Below, one piece after another: positions 32,330-43,457 of a stretch of 64,000 bases of DNA (position 1 is the stretch's first letter; each line of letters begins with the position of its first letter). Source of the DNA: Eleusine coracana subsp. coracana (taxonomy: Eukaryota > Streptophyta > Magnoliopsida > Poales > Poaceae); assembly GCA_032690845.1 (NCBI GenBank), contig CM064432.1:56790071-56854070 (forward strand), in the 5' to 3' direction. A program made the translations under genes and the position numbers. Below the pieces are notes generated by a model. It ran no database searches, was not told the DNA's origin, and worked only from the letters and a program-made list of their open reading frames with translations.

Positions 32330-35300
32330 CTGGTATCTCGTCCCGTGCCACCCACCACATGACCGGTTGATGCGAGTTCTTCTCCGACATGGACACCATC
32401 GTGCGAGGCTCCGTCAAGTTCGGTGGCGCCTCCGCTGTGACGATCGAGGGCGTCGGCTCCATAATCTTCATCGCCAAGACCGGTGAGCATCGGCTGCTCA
32501 CTGGTGTCTACTACATCCCCGCGCTGAGGAACTCCATCATCAGCTTGGGACAGCTGGATGAGAACGGCTCGCGCGTGGAGATCGAGGACGGTGTCTTGCA
32601 GGTATGGAATACCCTGCGTCGTCTTCTCGCCAAGGTGAATAGGGGGAGCAACCGCCTCTACGTCCTCCACGTGGAGGTGGCACAACCACTGTGCCTTGCA
32701 GCACGACGGGACGACGACGCGTGGAGGTGGCACGAGCACTTTGGGCACCTTAACTTTGAGGCCTTGAAGCAGCTCGGTGTCAAGGAGATGGTGCAGGACC
32801 TGCCATGCATTGATCACGTGGAGCAACTTTACGACACCTGCGTCCTAACGAAGCAGTGGCGGCTTCCCTTTCCTCGTCAGGCAAGCTTCCGAGCCCAGGA
32901 GAGGCTTGAGCTCGTGAACGGCGAGCTCTGCGGGCCGGTGACGCCAGCCACACCAGGAGGCAGACGCTACTTCCTCCTCCTTGTCAACGACCTCTCCCGC
33001 TACATGTGGGCAGTCCTCCTCCACACCAAGGCTCCTACGGCGGACGTCATCAAGCACCTTCAGGCTGCTGCGGAGAAGGAGTGCGGCCGCAAGTTGCGGG
33101 TGCTGCACACTGACAACGGCGGCGAGTTCACGGCAGCTGAGTTCGTGAAGTACTGCACTGACAAGGGGATCCAGCGCCACTCCGCGTCGTACACTCTACA
33201 GCAGAACGGCGTCGTCGAGCGGCGCAACCAGACGGTTGTGGCCATGGCACGTGCCCTCCTCAAGCAGCGAGGCATGCCGGCGGACTACTGGGGGGAGGCG
33301 GTGATGACAGCAATCCACCTCCTCAACCGCTCGCCCACCAAGGCTCTCGATGGCATGACGCCATATGAGGCTTGGCATGGTCGCAAGCCAGCGGTCGGCT
33401 ACTTGCGCGTCTTCGGCTGCCTGACGTTCGTCAAGGAGCTCAACCACGTCGGCAAGCTCGACGATCGGAGTACACCTGGAGTCTTCATCGGCTATGCGGA
33501 TGGCGTGATGGGCTACCGCATCCTTGATCCTCGGACGCAACGCGTGCGGGTGGCACGTGACGTTGTGTTTGACAAAGGGCGAGGTTGGGCGTGGGGCAAG
33601 ACGGTGGATGACGGGACGCTGTCGACCACCAGCGACTTCATCGTTGAGTACGTCCACTTCGAGGGAGCTGGGGGAGCGGGCAGCTCTCCATCACCGAGTG
33701 TGCCCCCCTCTGCTCCGGCATCACCAGCGCCTTCACCAAGTCCTTCTACATCGACTCCTCAGGCTTCACCTCGTACCCCCGCACCGGCATCCACTCCTCC
33801 AGGCACGGTGTCGGCAGCTTCAGTCCTCGATGACCCTGTGGAGTTTGTCTCGCCGCTCCCCGACGACGACGACCGCATCGACGCGTACCACGATGACGAG
33901 CCGCTGTGGTCCTATACGATGGAGAACATCCTTGGAGACCAGCCCTCACCAGAGCTGGTGCAGCGTGGTGTGGAGGAGCAGCTGCACCTGGCGCACGACG
34001 ACAGCAAGCCCCGCTCCTTCGTTGAGGCGGAGACGGATGCGGCCTGGCGGGCCGCGATGAAGCTGGAGATGGACTCCATCAAGCAGAACCGCACGTGGGA
34101 GCTGGCGAATCTTTCGGCCGGCCATCGCGCCATCACCCTTAAGTGGGTGTTCAAGCTCAAGAAAGATGAGGCCGGGAAGGTGATCAAGCACAAGACGCGC
34201 CTGGTGGCGCGTGGCTTCGTCCAGCAGGAGGGGATCGACTATGATGACGCCTTCGCATCCGTCGCACGGATGGAGTCCGTGCATCTCCTCCTCGCGCTGG
34301 CGGCCCAGGAGGGATGGCGCGTCCACCACATGGATGTGAAGATGGCCTTCCTCAATGGCGATCTGAAGGAGGACGTCTACGTGCACCAGCCGTCGGGATT
34401 CATCATCCCCGGCCAGGAGCACAAGGTCCTTCGCCTGCGCAAGGCCCTCTACGGTCTACGACAGGCACCGCGGGCGTGGAACATCAAGCTGGCTACCACG
34501 CTCAAGGCAATGGGCTTCAAGCAAAGCCCGCACGAGGCGGCTGTCTACCGGCGGGGCCGAGGTGGCTGTGCCCTGCTGGTGGGTGTCTACGTTGATGACT
34601 TGGTCATCACTGGCACCAGCGAAGTGGACGTGGAGGCGTTCCAGGATGAGCTGAAGGTCGTTTTTCAGATGAGTGACCTGGGGCTCCTCTCTTTCTACTT
34701 GGGGATCGAGGTGCACCAGGACGACTCCGATATCACACTTCGACAGACCGTCTACGCCAAGCGCATTATTGAGCTGGACGGTCTCACCGACTGCAACCCC
34801 TCTCACACTCCCATAGAGGAGAGGTTGAAGTTGAGCCGCGACAGCACCACTAAGGAGGTCGACGCCACGGAGTACCGGCGCCTTGTGGGGAGTCTCCGCT
34901 ATCTCGTCCACACGCGTCCAGACCTGACGTTCACCGTCGGGTACGTCAGTTGGTTCATGCAGCGACCGACGAAGGAGCACCTGCAAGCTATCAAGAGGAT
35001 CATCCGCTACGTGGCGGGCACCCTCGACTACAGCATGCACTATCCGAGGCGTCCCGGTGCGGTACACTTCATCGGCTACAGCGACAGCGACTACGCAGAC
35101 GACATCGACACAAGCAAGAGTACGAGTGGGACACTCTTCTTCCTCGGCAAGTGCCTGGTCAGCTGGCAGTCGATCAAGCAGCAGGTGGTGGCTCAGTCTA
35201 GCTGTGAGGCTGAGTGCATCGCTGCCAACTCAGCCACGACCAGGGTCTCTAGCTAGCACGGCTACTCGGTGATTTACTTGGTCGAGATGTCGAGGCAGTC

Positions 35301-35552
35301 GAGCTCCGGGTGGATAGCAAGTCTGCCCTCGCCCTGACGAAGAACCCCGTCTTCCACGAGCGAAGCAAGCACATCCGCGTCAAGTACCACTTCATTCGGA
35401 GCTACTTGGAGGAGGGGAGCGTCAGGGCCGACTACATCAACACCAAGGACCAGCTCGCTGATCTACTTACCAAGTCACTTGGGAGGGTCAAGTTTCAGGA
35501 GTTTCGATCTCGGATCGGGATGGTCAAGTTACCACTCGACTTAGAGGAAGAA
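32330..35552 (+). pseudogene. pol of the copia element, defective
   Basis: The protease active site (about 32330-32375) has lost two bases where the Asp-Ser-Gly triad should be, and a TGA follows the HHMTG remnant. From 32389 a 955-codon frame carries integrase (GAG at 32923-32925 puts Glu at the first catalytic Asp position; the HHCC finger has Tyr at 32830-32832 where Cys is expected; HTDNGGEF and NGVVERRN are intact), reverse transcriptase (KMAFLNGDL, YVDDLVITG) and RNase H (SYCEAE-like SSCEAECIAA). A single-base frameshift near 35245 terminates the frame at 35256. The last 100 codons (VDSKSALALTKN ... DQLADLLTKSL) follow in another frame to 35555. Confidence 0.88.
35543..35552 (+). promoter_or_regulatory. 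polypurine tract
   Basis: AGAGGAAGAA lies immediately before the 3' LTR, in the expected position for plus-strand DNA priming. It overlaps the end of the RNase H reading frame. Confidence 0.75.
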
Positions 35553-35697
35553 TGATAGATTAAGTCTTAAGTGGTTGTATCTAGTAGCATTAGCTTTCTT
35601 TTAGCTATTTCCCTTGTTGTCCTTGTGGCCTATAAATATGTAATCTGGACCCTTTATTGGACTGTGTGGTGTGAATATAATTTATTTTGGGCCAACA
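35553..35697 (+). repeat. 3' LTR of the copia element (145 bp)
   Basis: Starts TGATAGATTAAG and ends GGGCCAACA. It matches the 5' LTR apart from about ten substitutions, one single-base indel and one 2-bp indel. The AAACT target duplication follows. Confidence 0.92.
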
Positions 35698-35911
35698 AAA
35701 CTGATGTCCTAGTCGCCCGATTAAAATTTTGATTGTTCAGACTTTTATTCACAGATATTATACAGAAAAAATATGAAAAAGGACAATAGCGTCAGTCGCC
35801 CTGTTTTCCAAGTCGAATTGCATGTTTTACACGCTTTTTTTAAAGTTTGCACGTTTGACCCTACTTTTTAAAAATGAGTTGCATGATTAGTGTGCAAATA
35901 TTCAGCAAATG
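35698..35911. repeat. copy B (right part) of the direct duplication
   Basis: It resumes homology with 28925-29141 after the copia insertion (AAACTGATG, GTCGCCCGA, ATTCAGCAAATG). After 35911 it continues into an A-run, where copy A continues into the Helitron terminus. Confidence 0.75.
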
Positions 35912-36309
35912 GAAAAAAAAAAGTTTCTCGTGATAAGTGTGCGAATCGACTCTCTCAAATATGTTTTTTCCCCCGAAACCAAGACCTCTCTCAAATAATA
36001 CGGGCCGATTCATCAAATAAATTTCTATGGGCCGATTAGACATTTACGCCCGGCCATGCGGTACAGGCCCACCAGAGCACCGCCACGGCCCTCTTTGGAC
36101 CAAGCACGGTTGCCCCATACTGAAAGCCCATAAAGGAAGCAAACCGACTCCGCAAGCAACCGCTACATTTCCCCCCTCTTCTTCTTCCCGCGTCCCCATT
36201 CCCCCACGCTCTTCACTCCGCTCCTCCCCCAGCAACCGCTCTAACTCCACGCGATGAACCGCGCCGCTTATCCCTAATCGCCTCGCCTCAACGCACCGCG
36301 GAGACGGAA
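35912..36309. other. promoter/5' UTR region of the SET-domain gene
   Basis: Becomes GC- and CT-rich from 36150 onward, consistent with a 5' UTR. No other feature is seen. Confidence 0.45.
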
Positions 36310-39300
36310 ATGGGGGCTCCGCCCTCCTCCTCCCCCTCGACAAGCTCCGCGCCCCGCGGGCGCCGCCTCCGCTCCACCGGCCTGATCGGGGCCCGACGAC
36401 GGCGGGGCGATCAGGCCCAACCCGCGCCCTCGCCGCCCGCGACCCCACCCTCATCGCCTCCTATGGAGACCAAGGCATTGACGCCTCCCGCCGGCGTCGC
36501 GGTTCTCCGCCGATCGGGCCGGAACCACCACCTCCGCATCCGCGGCCTCCCATCGGGGACGCCGCCCGCCGCGCCCAGGAGGCGGCGCAGGGACCCCTCT
36601 GCGTCCGCGTCTGCCCCGCGCAAGTCGATACAGGCATGGGAGGAGGAATGGGGGAAGGAGAAGTTGGCGTCCGGTGCCCCGAAGGAGGAGTGCGTCCTGC
36701 CGTTCCTCCGGAAGGGCGCGCCCAGGAAGGTATGTGGCTAGACGACGCTGACGATTTTGTACTACTCCCGTTTGTTTTTTAGGGCTCGGATGCGAGGTTG
36801 ATTTTAGCCTATTGTAGTGTTTATGTGTTGGAATTGGCTCCGAAATCACTTGTGTTCTGATGGTATTGTAGACTGTAGTGTCAATCGATTCCTTGTTGTT
36901 TTGATGCGTCAATTTCAGTTTGATCACGAAATTCTAGGCCTTGGCAACGAGGGCGGGAGTTGTATAAAACCAGAGAATTTGTATTGGCATTATTGCCAAA
37001 TTTGCGTGACTTAGCATAAGGCCGTTGGACTAGATTTTTCACCTGCAATGTATGCACGTGTTTGTTGTGAATATTTGATTGATCATATGCATTATCGCCA
37101 AAATGGATTGATCACTTGCAACTACGTAGAGTCTTGTTGATCTCATTGCTGATGCGAATGTGTTTGGCTGTGCATTGCAATTGCAACTACGTAGAGTCTT
37201 GGTTTTATTTTTTTATTCAAATACTAGCAAAGTGTCCGTGCGTTGCTACGAACTTAAAAAATAAAACACTTTTTATAATTTAAATATAAATTATTTATAT
37301 AATAGAATTATTAGATATATACAATATTATTTATATTTTTTACATGAAAGATCATATTTATATTATTGTTGGTGCTTCTTAATATATCATTTTATATATC
37401 AAAAATAACATTTTTTTCATATTTTTTACCATATTCTAGAAGTGTTATCTAAAAGGAAAAACAATTTACGTAGTCTATAAAATAGCACTGCATTACAACG
37501 TGATTTTGAACTTGAAACCTTACTCCAATGGAAAACGTTAAAACACGAAAGTTGTAAATCTCGTTGATACCTTTTCGAAACATATATGGATCATATTATT
37601 TAGACTTCAGAGCTAGAAGATATGGACTCCGCATAGAGACCTGCGCAGAGAAGTTTGAATCAGAACAAATACTTCTGTATCGCATATTTGAAAATCTAAA
37701 CGACAGGATCTGTACTTTCATTGAATAACAAAGTTATAGAACTTTTCGAGAGCTACAATATAGAGTCCGAGTTTGCTTAATTTGAGCTCCGGATAAGGGA
37801 GTTATGATTTTTAAAATGATACTTGATATGAGGGGTATCAAACTGATTTAGATTCAATCTCTAACTTTGTGAATACGAAGTGGACGAATGCACCTCAATT
37901 AATAGATTGTAAAGATATATAACATTTCCATACTGAATTTCGAGAATGACAAACCAAATATTGCTGCAGTAGTAGGGTTTATGACATCACTGCACTCCCT
38001 TTTTTATTCGTTGACGCTTCAGACAACTTTTGGAAAAAAAAAATAAGGAAACAGTATATTGACTGTTTTACCCTCAATCTCAAATCGCTCCGCCTTGCTC
38101 CCGACGCTCCTCTCCGGCGCGCAGCCGCCGCACGCCCTCGCGCCCCGGTACCACGCGACGACCACGCCTTCCTAGCTCCCTGCTGAGCCCTTCAGCCTAC
38201 TCCACGCCGTGGCATTCTTGTTTCTTTTAGCTCTGGCGGCCATTTTTCCCCACCATCGAGACCAGCGCCGCCAAAGGAAAACTTCCAGATCCGCCGGTGT
38301 TAAGCTGTGTCCGCCGCTTCCGAGCATGGGGCTAGCACCGCGAGGGCTTCATCCATCCTTTTTTGGTCTGAATCACCTTCTTTCTGCCAGGATTGAGCTC
38401 GACGAGTCCGTCTTTCATGAAGTCGGCCACTGCATCGAGCTCCGTCCGCTGCCGAAATCTACCTCCTCCCATGAGAAAATTTTGACATGGCATTTTGAAA
38501 TGCTCTCTGGACAACAATAATTTGAAGAAAAAAAAATGGCTCAAAGTGTCATTGCCCAGGTGTGACAGAACTGACAAGGAGGCAGCGATGTTAGTCTAAG
38601 TTGACAGCTCCGGAGTTAGCTCGTATTGTTATGGTTGTAGTTCTGGCTGCTGATAAATAAAAGAAGATGGACTATTGAATAATCTTGTCAAGAGTCTTTT
38701 GTTTCGTAAGGAGATCAGGGTATGGATATGCATTGGACAATAATAAGGAATAGATAACTGAAGAAAGGTTGGTAAAAAGAAGTAAGAAATGGTGTCAAAA
38801 TTGTCTTATGCATTCTGGTGTGCAAGAGCAGCTTCTGCATGTCCACATATAATTGATTTGGTCTTAATTGAAGTAGAGGAGGTAGTGCTGTAATCTACTA
38901 ATTTACTGAAAATGAGATACTTCTAATAATTTGCACTTAGGTTGAGTGCCTGATTTGCTCGAAGAGTATTCAGCTTGATGAAAGGATTGAATGTTCAGTT
39001 AATCACTGTGAAGTAACCTTGCACAAGGCTTGTTCTGCAAAACATGATGGATGCTGCCCTCGTCATGTAAGTTGTCTGAAACCAAGCTACAGGCCTAACA
39101 TTTGCATTTTCCATATTCATTTAACCAAGTGTCTTCAGCACTTATAACTGAGTCAATATTTATTCATATATACTTTCAATAACTAACAATGGTGTATATC
39201 CTATTTACTGTTAACTGCACAGATATGCTTTTACTGCAAAAGGAGGAATTCCAAGCGTCCTGTGAAACACAAAATGCCTGCATGCACTGAATGTTCACTA

Positions 39301-42300
39301 AAGCAGAACAGGATGATTGACTCTGAAGATCCATCAAGGGCAATGATCTGTTGGAGTCTCTGGCCATCGACAAGTGAGGTTCATGCATGTTGTATCCACC
39401 TTATTTAAATCTTGGTAGTCAGTTTTTCATATTCAGTGGCTACAACATAGAAGTTTAAATTGAAGTGCAATTAACCCGTTATTCATAGATAGCTGCAATT
39501 GGAAACTATTTTTTTTTAACGTGAAAACAGTGCGATTGGAAACTATAGTTGACTCCTGGATAGTATCGCAAATAAAAATCGTCAACTGGAACCTTATATA
39601 AGTACCATATGTGAAATGAATCGAGACTTTGTTTTGGGGGTTAAATGAATAAATCAGATACTTGACACTGGTGAAAATAACTTCTTCCGTATCTGTATTG
39701 TACATGTTCATATGACAGCTGGATATTGGCTAGATTAAATTTGCTTGCAATTTCGTCAGTCATAGTTGCAGAGGAGTTCATCATCAGTAATTTGCCACTG
39801 TATGAAATTTCCATAAAAAAAATCAGTACTGATTTAAAGTTGCACATTTGGCTACTTTGGGGCTTAGTTGTGTATGCTGTCTACCTACATGTACAAGCGT
39901 TCTGTACCAGACAATGACCTTGTAATACCAAAAACTTTGGTACTATCCTGTATCATACTAGATTCAATGTTTTTCGTTAGACCTTTTTTCTTGCGCTAAA
40001 CAGAAATCATATTATCTTTTATGACTATTTTGCTGATTTATTAGTTTGCTTCTTACAGGATGCAGGTCCTGCAAATAGCATAGAGGTGATTCATGCATGT
40101 CTATCATTGGCTACCTTTGTTATTGAACCATGAGACTTCCCCAATTTTTGCGAGTCTCATTAACTTTTCTAAACTTCTACTTATTATGGACTTATCCATT
40201 TATAGGAAGCCTTCCGGCGTTTACCTCTCCCATACACTGATCAAGAGTTCAGTATTGGCCCTAATATTAAAAAGGATTTGGAAAATGAGACAGAGCCACC
40301 TCCATATATACATTTGAAGTGCAGTATCCTTTCTTAATTGTACTATTAATCCTCACAGTTCTATCAGAGTACAGTGAGTTCAAATTTACATGAATACTTC
40401 TGCAATTTTCATTTCCTAAGCAAACTAAGATGCTTATGTTGTCAAGAGCAAATGCTGTGATGATGCCATTGAAGATGGATGTGTCAATTGTGATCATCAC
40501 TCAACGTGTCAAAGTTGTTCCTGCAGGTAAAAGCCGTCCACCCATTTCTTCTGCCCAAGCTTGTAAGATATTTATTTTTCATATATCATCAAGTCTTTTG
40601 GCTAACTTTGTTTCATGAACACACACATCATAAGAGACCGTGCAGATTTGTAACAATACATTCTAGAAACTATTATATAATTTTGTATATGTTCGGTGGA
40701 TATAAATGCAAGTACAAATCTTTGTTGAGTTCCTGACATTGTTAAAGGAATTTTTTGTGGCTATTATTGCAGGTCTGCATTGATTAGCTGCTCTCAAGCA
40801 TGTAATTGCTCAGTTAAGTGCTCCAATAAACCATTTCGCAGAGAAAAGAAGATCAAGATTGTTAAGGTAAAGTCTGTTGTCAATTAATTTTCATAGTGTT
40901 CTCCATTCAAAAAGAAATACTTTTCTCGTGTTGTCCCTTAAAAAAATCTTGATGTTCTCAACACGCAATTCAAGGTTTTACATAGACCTTTATTCATAGA
41001 TGTTTTACTTTGTACAGTTTCTTCTTGTAGTGGCTTAGCATGTTCCTTTATTTAATGACTGTTCTTGATACTTTAGTTGCTGAAAAATAACATCCATTCA
41101 GATTAGAAATTTTGTGTCTAAACATAAGCAAATAATAGTACAATGTTTTATTGTTTGCTTAGCAAATCTTGGTTTGGCTTAATTCTAAGATCTTATTGGA
41201 GTAGCATGTAACTGTGATGGAATTCTATAGACACAGCATTGTGGATGGGGCGTTATTACACTGGAATCCATTGAGGAAGGTGATTTTGTGATAGAGTTTG
41301 TTGGAGAAGGTATTGCTGCTCTTCACTGGATATGACTATATCACTATTTTATATGTCAAACTTATTACAATACCTAAATGTATAGCACACTATGATTTTT
41401 GGAAAGAAATTCTGAACCTGATGCTGTTAAATCATGTAATCTCCTTTTCTGCTGAAACCGAATTTTTTTATTTTATCCAAACTTATAATTGAAGCAGCAT
41501 AATTTTTCCATTTTGATGATTTTAAAATTTTGTTCTGTTCATGACAAGGATTGATTTTTTTCTCAGGAGCTTATTCTAATTGTTTTTTTTTTTACTCCAA
41601 ACCATGAACCATTTTTAATATTTGGCCCGTATCTGATCCAGTTATAGATGACGCAACATGCGAAGAAAGGCTTATGGACATGAGACAACGTAGATATCAG
41701 AATTTCTACCTGTGTAAAGTCAGCAAGGACTTTGTGATTGATGCAACATTCAAGGGAAATGCTTGTCGCTTTTTGAATCACAGTTGCGAACCTAACTGCC
41801 GACTGGAGAAATGGTAAGAACGTCAGCTTATTTACCATTCTTTTTATATGTTAGACTGAATCCAATGTTATATATTTCTTTTTTTTTTGTCCTTTTGATA
41901 TTTTGTTAGTCAGTACCAATTTTGTCGTGAAGAGATACTCAAGTCGATTATTTGTTGTTTTTCTAGGCAAGTTAACGGCAAGATAGGATTAGGTGTGTTT
42001 GCTTCAGAAGCTATAGAAGCAGGGATGCCCTTGACTTACGACTACAGGTACATCAGAATCACCCTCTACTAAGCTTGTCATGTATCTGTTCTTTGAGCTA
42101 ATGAATGAGCTAATATCAAACATCTATAAAAATGAATATGGTCACAGGTCACATATAAGTGTTACGATGTTGGTTATTTCTACTTGTGAGGAGATTTACA
42201 CTGCTGACACTTTTTCAAGACCTTTCATAAAATATACATATTTCCTAGCCTTCAATTGATTAAATGCTTTCAGTCGAGATTGTTATTTGTGTTTTGATTT

Positions 42301-42589
42301 TTTTTTTGTAGGATCATCTATATAATAATTATAAATAGTTGGATCTAGAACCGATGGCTCAAAGCGGTGATTGAAAGTTGCCCAAACTTTCAGTCAATTG
42401 AAAATTATCAAGTTCCTGAAATATATAGTAGTCATCATTCATGCATAAGGGAATTAGACTGTATCTAGTGTTCATGCATCATTGTTGTTGTGTTTTATAG
42501 TTTTCACTTGGTTTTGTAGATTCTCTACTTCTTACGGCCCAAAGAAAACCTGTTTCTGTGGGACTAAAAAATGCCGAGGGAAACTGTGA
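36310..42589 (+). CDS. SET-domain histone-lysine methyltransferase, ASHR3-like, 479 aa
   Basis: Eleven exons: 36310-36729, 38941-39066, 39223-39378, 40059-40085, 40206-40323, 40430-40526, 40773-40866, 41231-41309, 41642-41813, 41967-42047 and 42520-42589 (TGA). Every junction keeps frame. Domains: a basic, Pro/Arg-rich N-terminus (1-140); a Cys/His-rich PHD-like finger (141-~205: CLIC, HKAC, CFYC, CTEC); an AWS domain (~290-335, repeated Cys pairs such as CSQACNCSVKC); SET (~345-460) with GWGV, the cofactor-binding NHSCEPNC (418-425) and catalytic TYDY; and post-SET CFCGTKKCRG. This layout is the Ash1/NSD-related ASHR3 class, linked to H3K36/H3K4 methylation and, in Arabidopsis, stamen development. 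Intron 1 (2.2 kb) holds a Helitron end. Confidence 0.93.
37224..37256 (-). mobile_element. Helitron 3' terminus inside intron 1 of the SET gene
   Basis: On the minus strand the sequence reads TTCGT-AGCAACGC-ACGGA, then CACTTTG, then CTAG, then T. This is almost identical to the plus-strand terminus at 5850. The element extends rightward into the intron, with an AT-rich interior at 37260-38040. The 5' end was not found. It is antisense to the host gene. Confidence 0.65.
38080..38530. other. GC-rich island within intron 1 of the SET gene
   Basis: A sharply GC-rich block lies inside AT-rich intronic DNA, with open frames on both strands (for example 38209-38520 plus) but no recognisable domain. 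It could be gene sequence carried by the antisense Helitron or an internal promoter or alternative first exon. The position downstream of the Helitron terminus makes capture plausible but unproven. Confidence 0.35.
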
Positions 42590-43457
42590 CAAGTACAGAT
42601 TGACCAAGGAACATGTATATTGTCAGAAGGAAGAAGGTATATTACAAAATGGTAAAGATTGACAAAGAATGTTTGTGTTGGCTGCCATCATTTTTTAGAT
42701 TTAGGATTTAGCCAGTCACTAGTGGTAGGCGACCCCTTGTGATATCTACTATTCTTCCACGTGTACAGGTTTTTCTCTGTAAATTCAGAATAAGATTCTC
42801 ATGTTCAGGAGTTACCCTACTCACTGGACATTTCAGTGGGCTCTGTTTCCCTCACTCGTCACCATTGCAGTAGAACCCTTCCTGATGAATGATGATTTAT
42901 CAAATTGATCCGTTGTGGTGTCATTAGCAACTCAAATTCTTGAACACTGGTGCCTCTATTCGTTGTGTTCCAGATGTCTCATAAAAAGAAGTCGAGCAGC
43001 TGTGATCTTTACAGGTAGGAAAGCAGTCAAAAATGACTACGTGCCTCGCAACTTCGCAAGTCGCAACACATTCCGCTACATACAGCGGAGAGCTACCGGA
43101 GCACTGCAAAAGGTTGCTCTAGATCAGGACCGGCACACCAAAGGACTGCAATGCTGCATGTGCCAGTGTCCCCAGTTGTCCAGGAAAGAGAGCAGCAGCA
43201 GTGAAAAGGAAAAGAGCCTGTGAAAAGAAGCTAAAGAGAAGCCATCTCTTTCTTTACATCTTTCTAGGGGAAAGGAGCGCTCGGTCAGAAACTGCACACT
43301 GTGGTCTGAACACTAAAGCATCTCCTAGTAGTAGTAACTTTAATTTCAATCTAACTACTAGCAACAAATCCAATCCTCTCTTGCTACCTGTAATTTTTTC
43401 CAAGCAGACTGATTCTCTGGGCTATGAACTTGTTTCTGACGGCTCCGTCATCTGCTA
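42590..43457. other. convergent 3' region between the SET and NIK genes
   Basis: Holds the 3' UTRs of two genes pointing toward each other. No additional coding sequence is supported. Confidence 0.5.

Larger units (their letters stand above)
29790..35697 (+). mobile_element. complete, inactivated Ty1/copia LTR retrotransposon (5.9 kb)
   Basis: Two LTRs (29790-29935 and 35553-35697) are flanked by a perfect 5-bp target duplication AAACT (29785-29789, 35698-35702). A tRNA-Met-type primer site follows the 5' LTR and a purine tract precedes the 3' LTR. Order gag, protease, integrase, reverse transcriptase, RNase H identifies the copia superfamily. The LTRs differ by about ten substitutions and two small indels in ~145 bp (counted by eye), so the insertion is not recent. 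It landed inside copy B of the flanking duplication. Stops, a deletion and a frameshift (see the gag and pol entries) make it non-autonomous. Confidence 0.92.
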
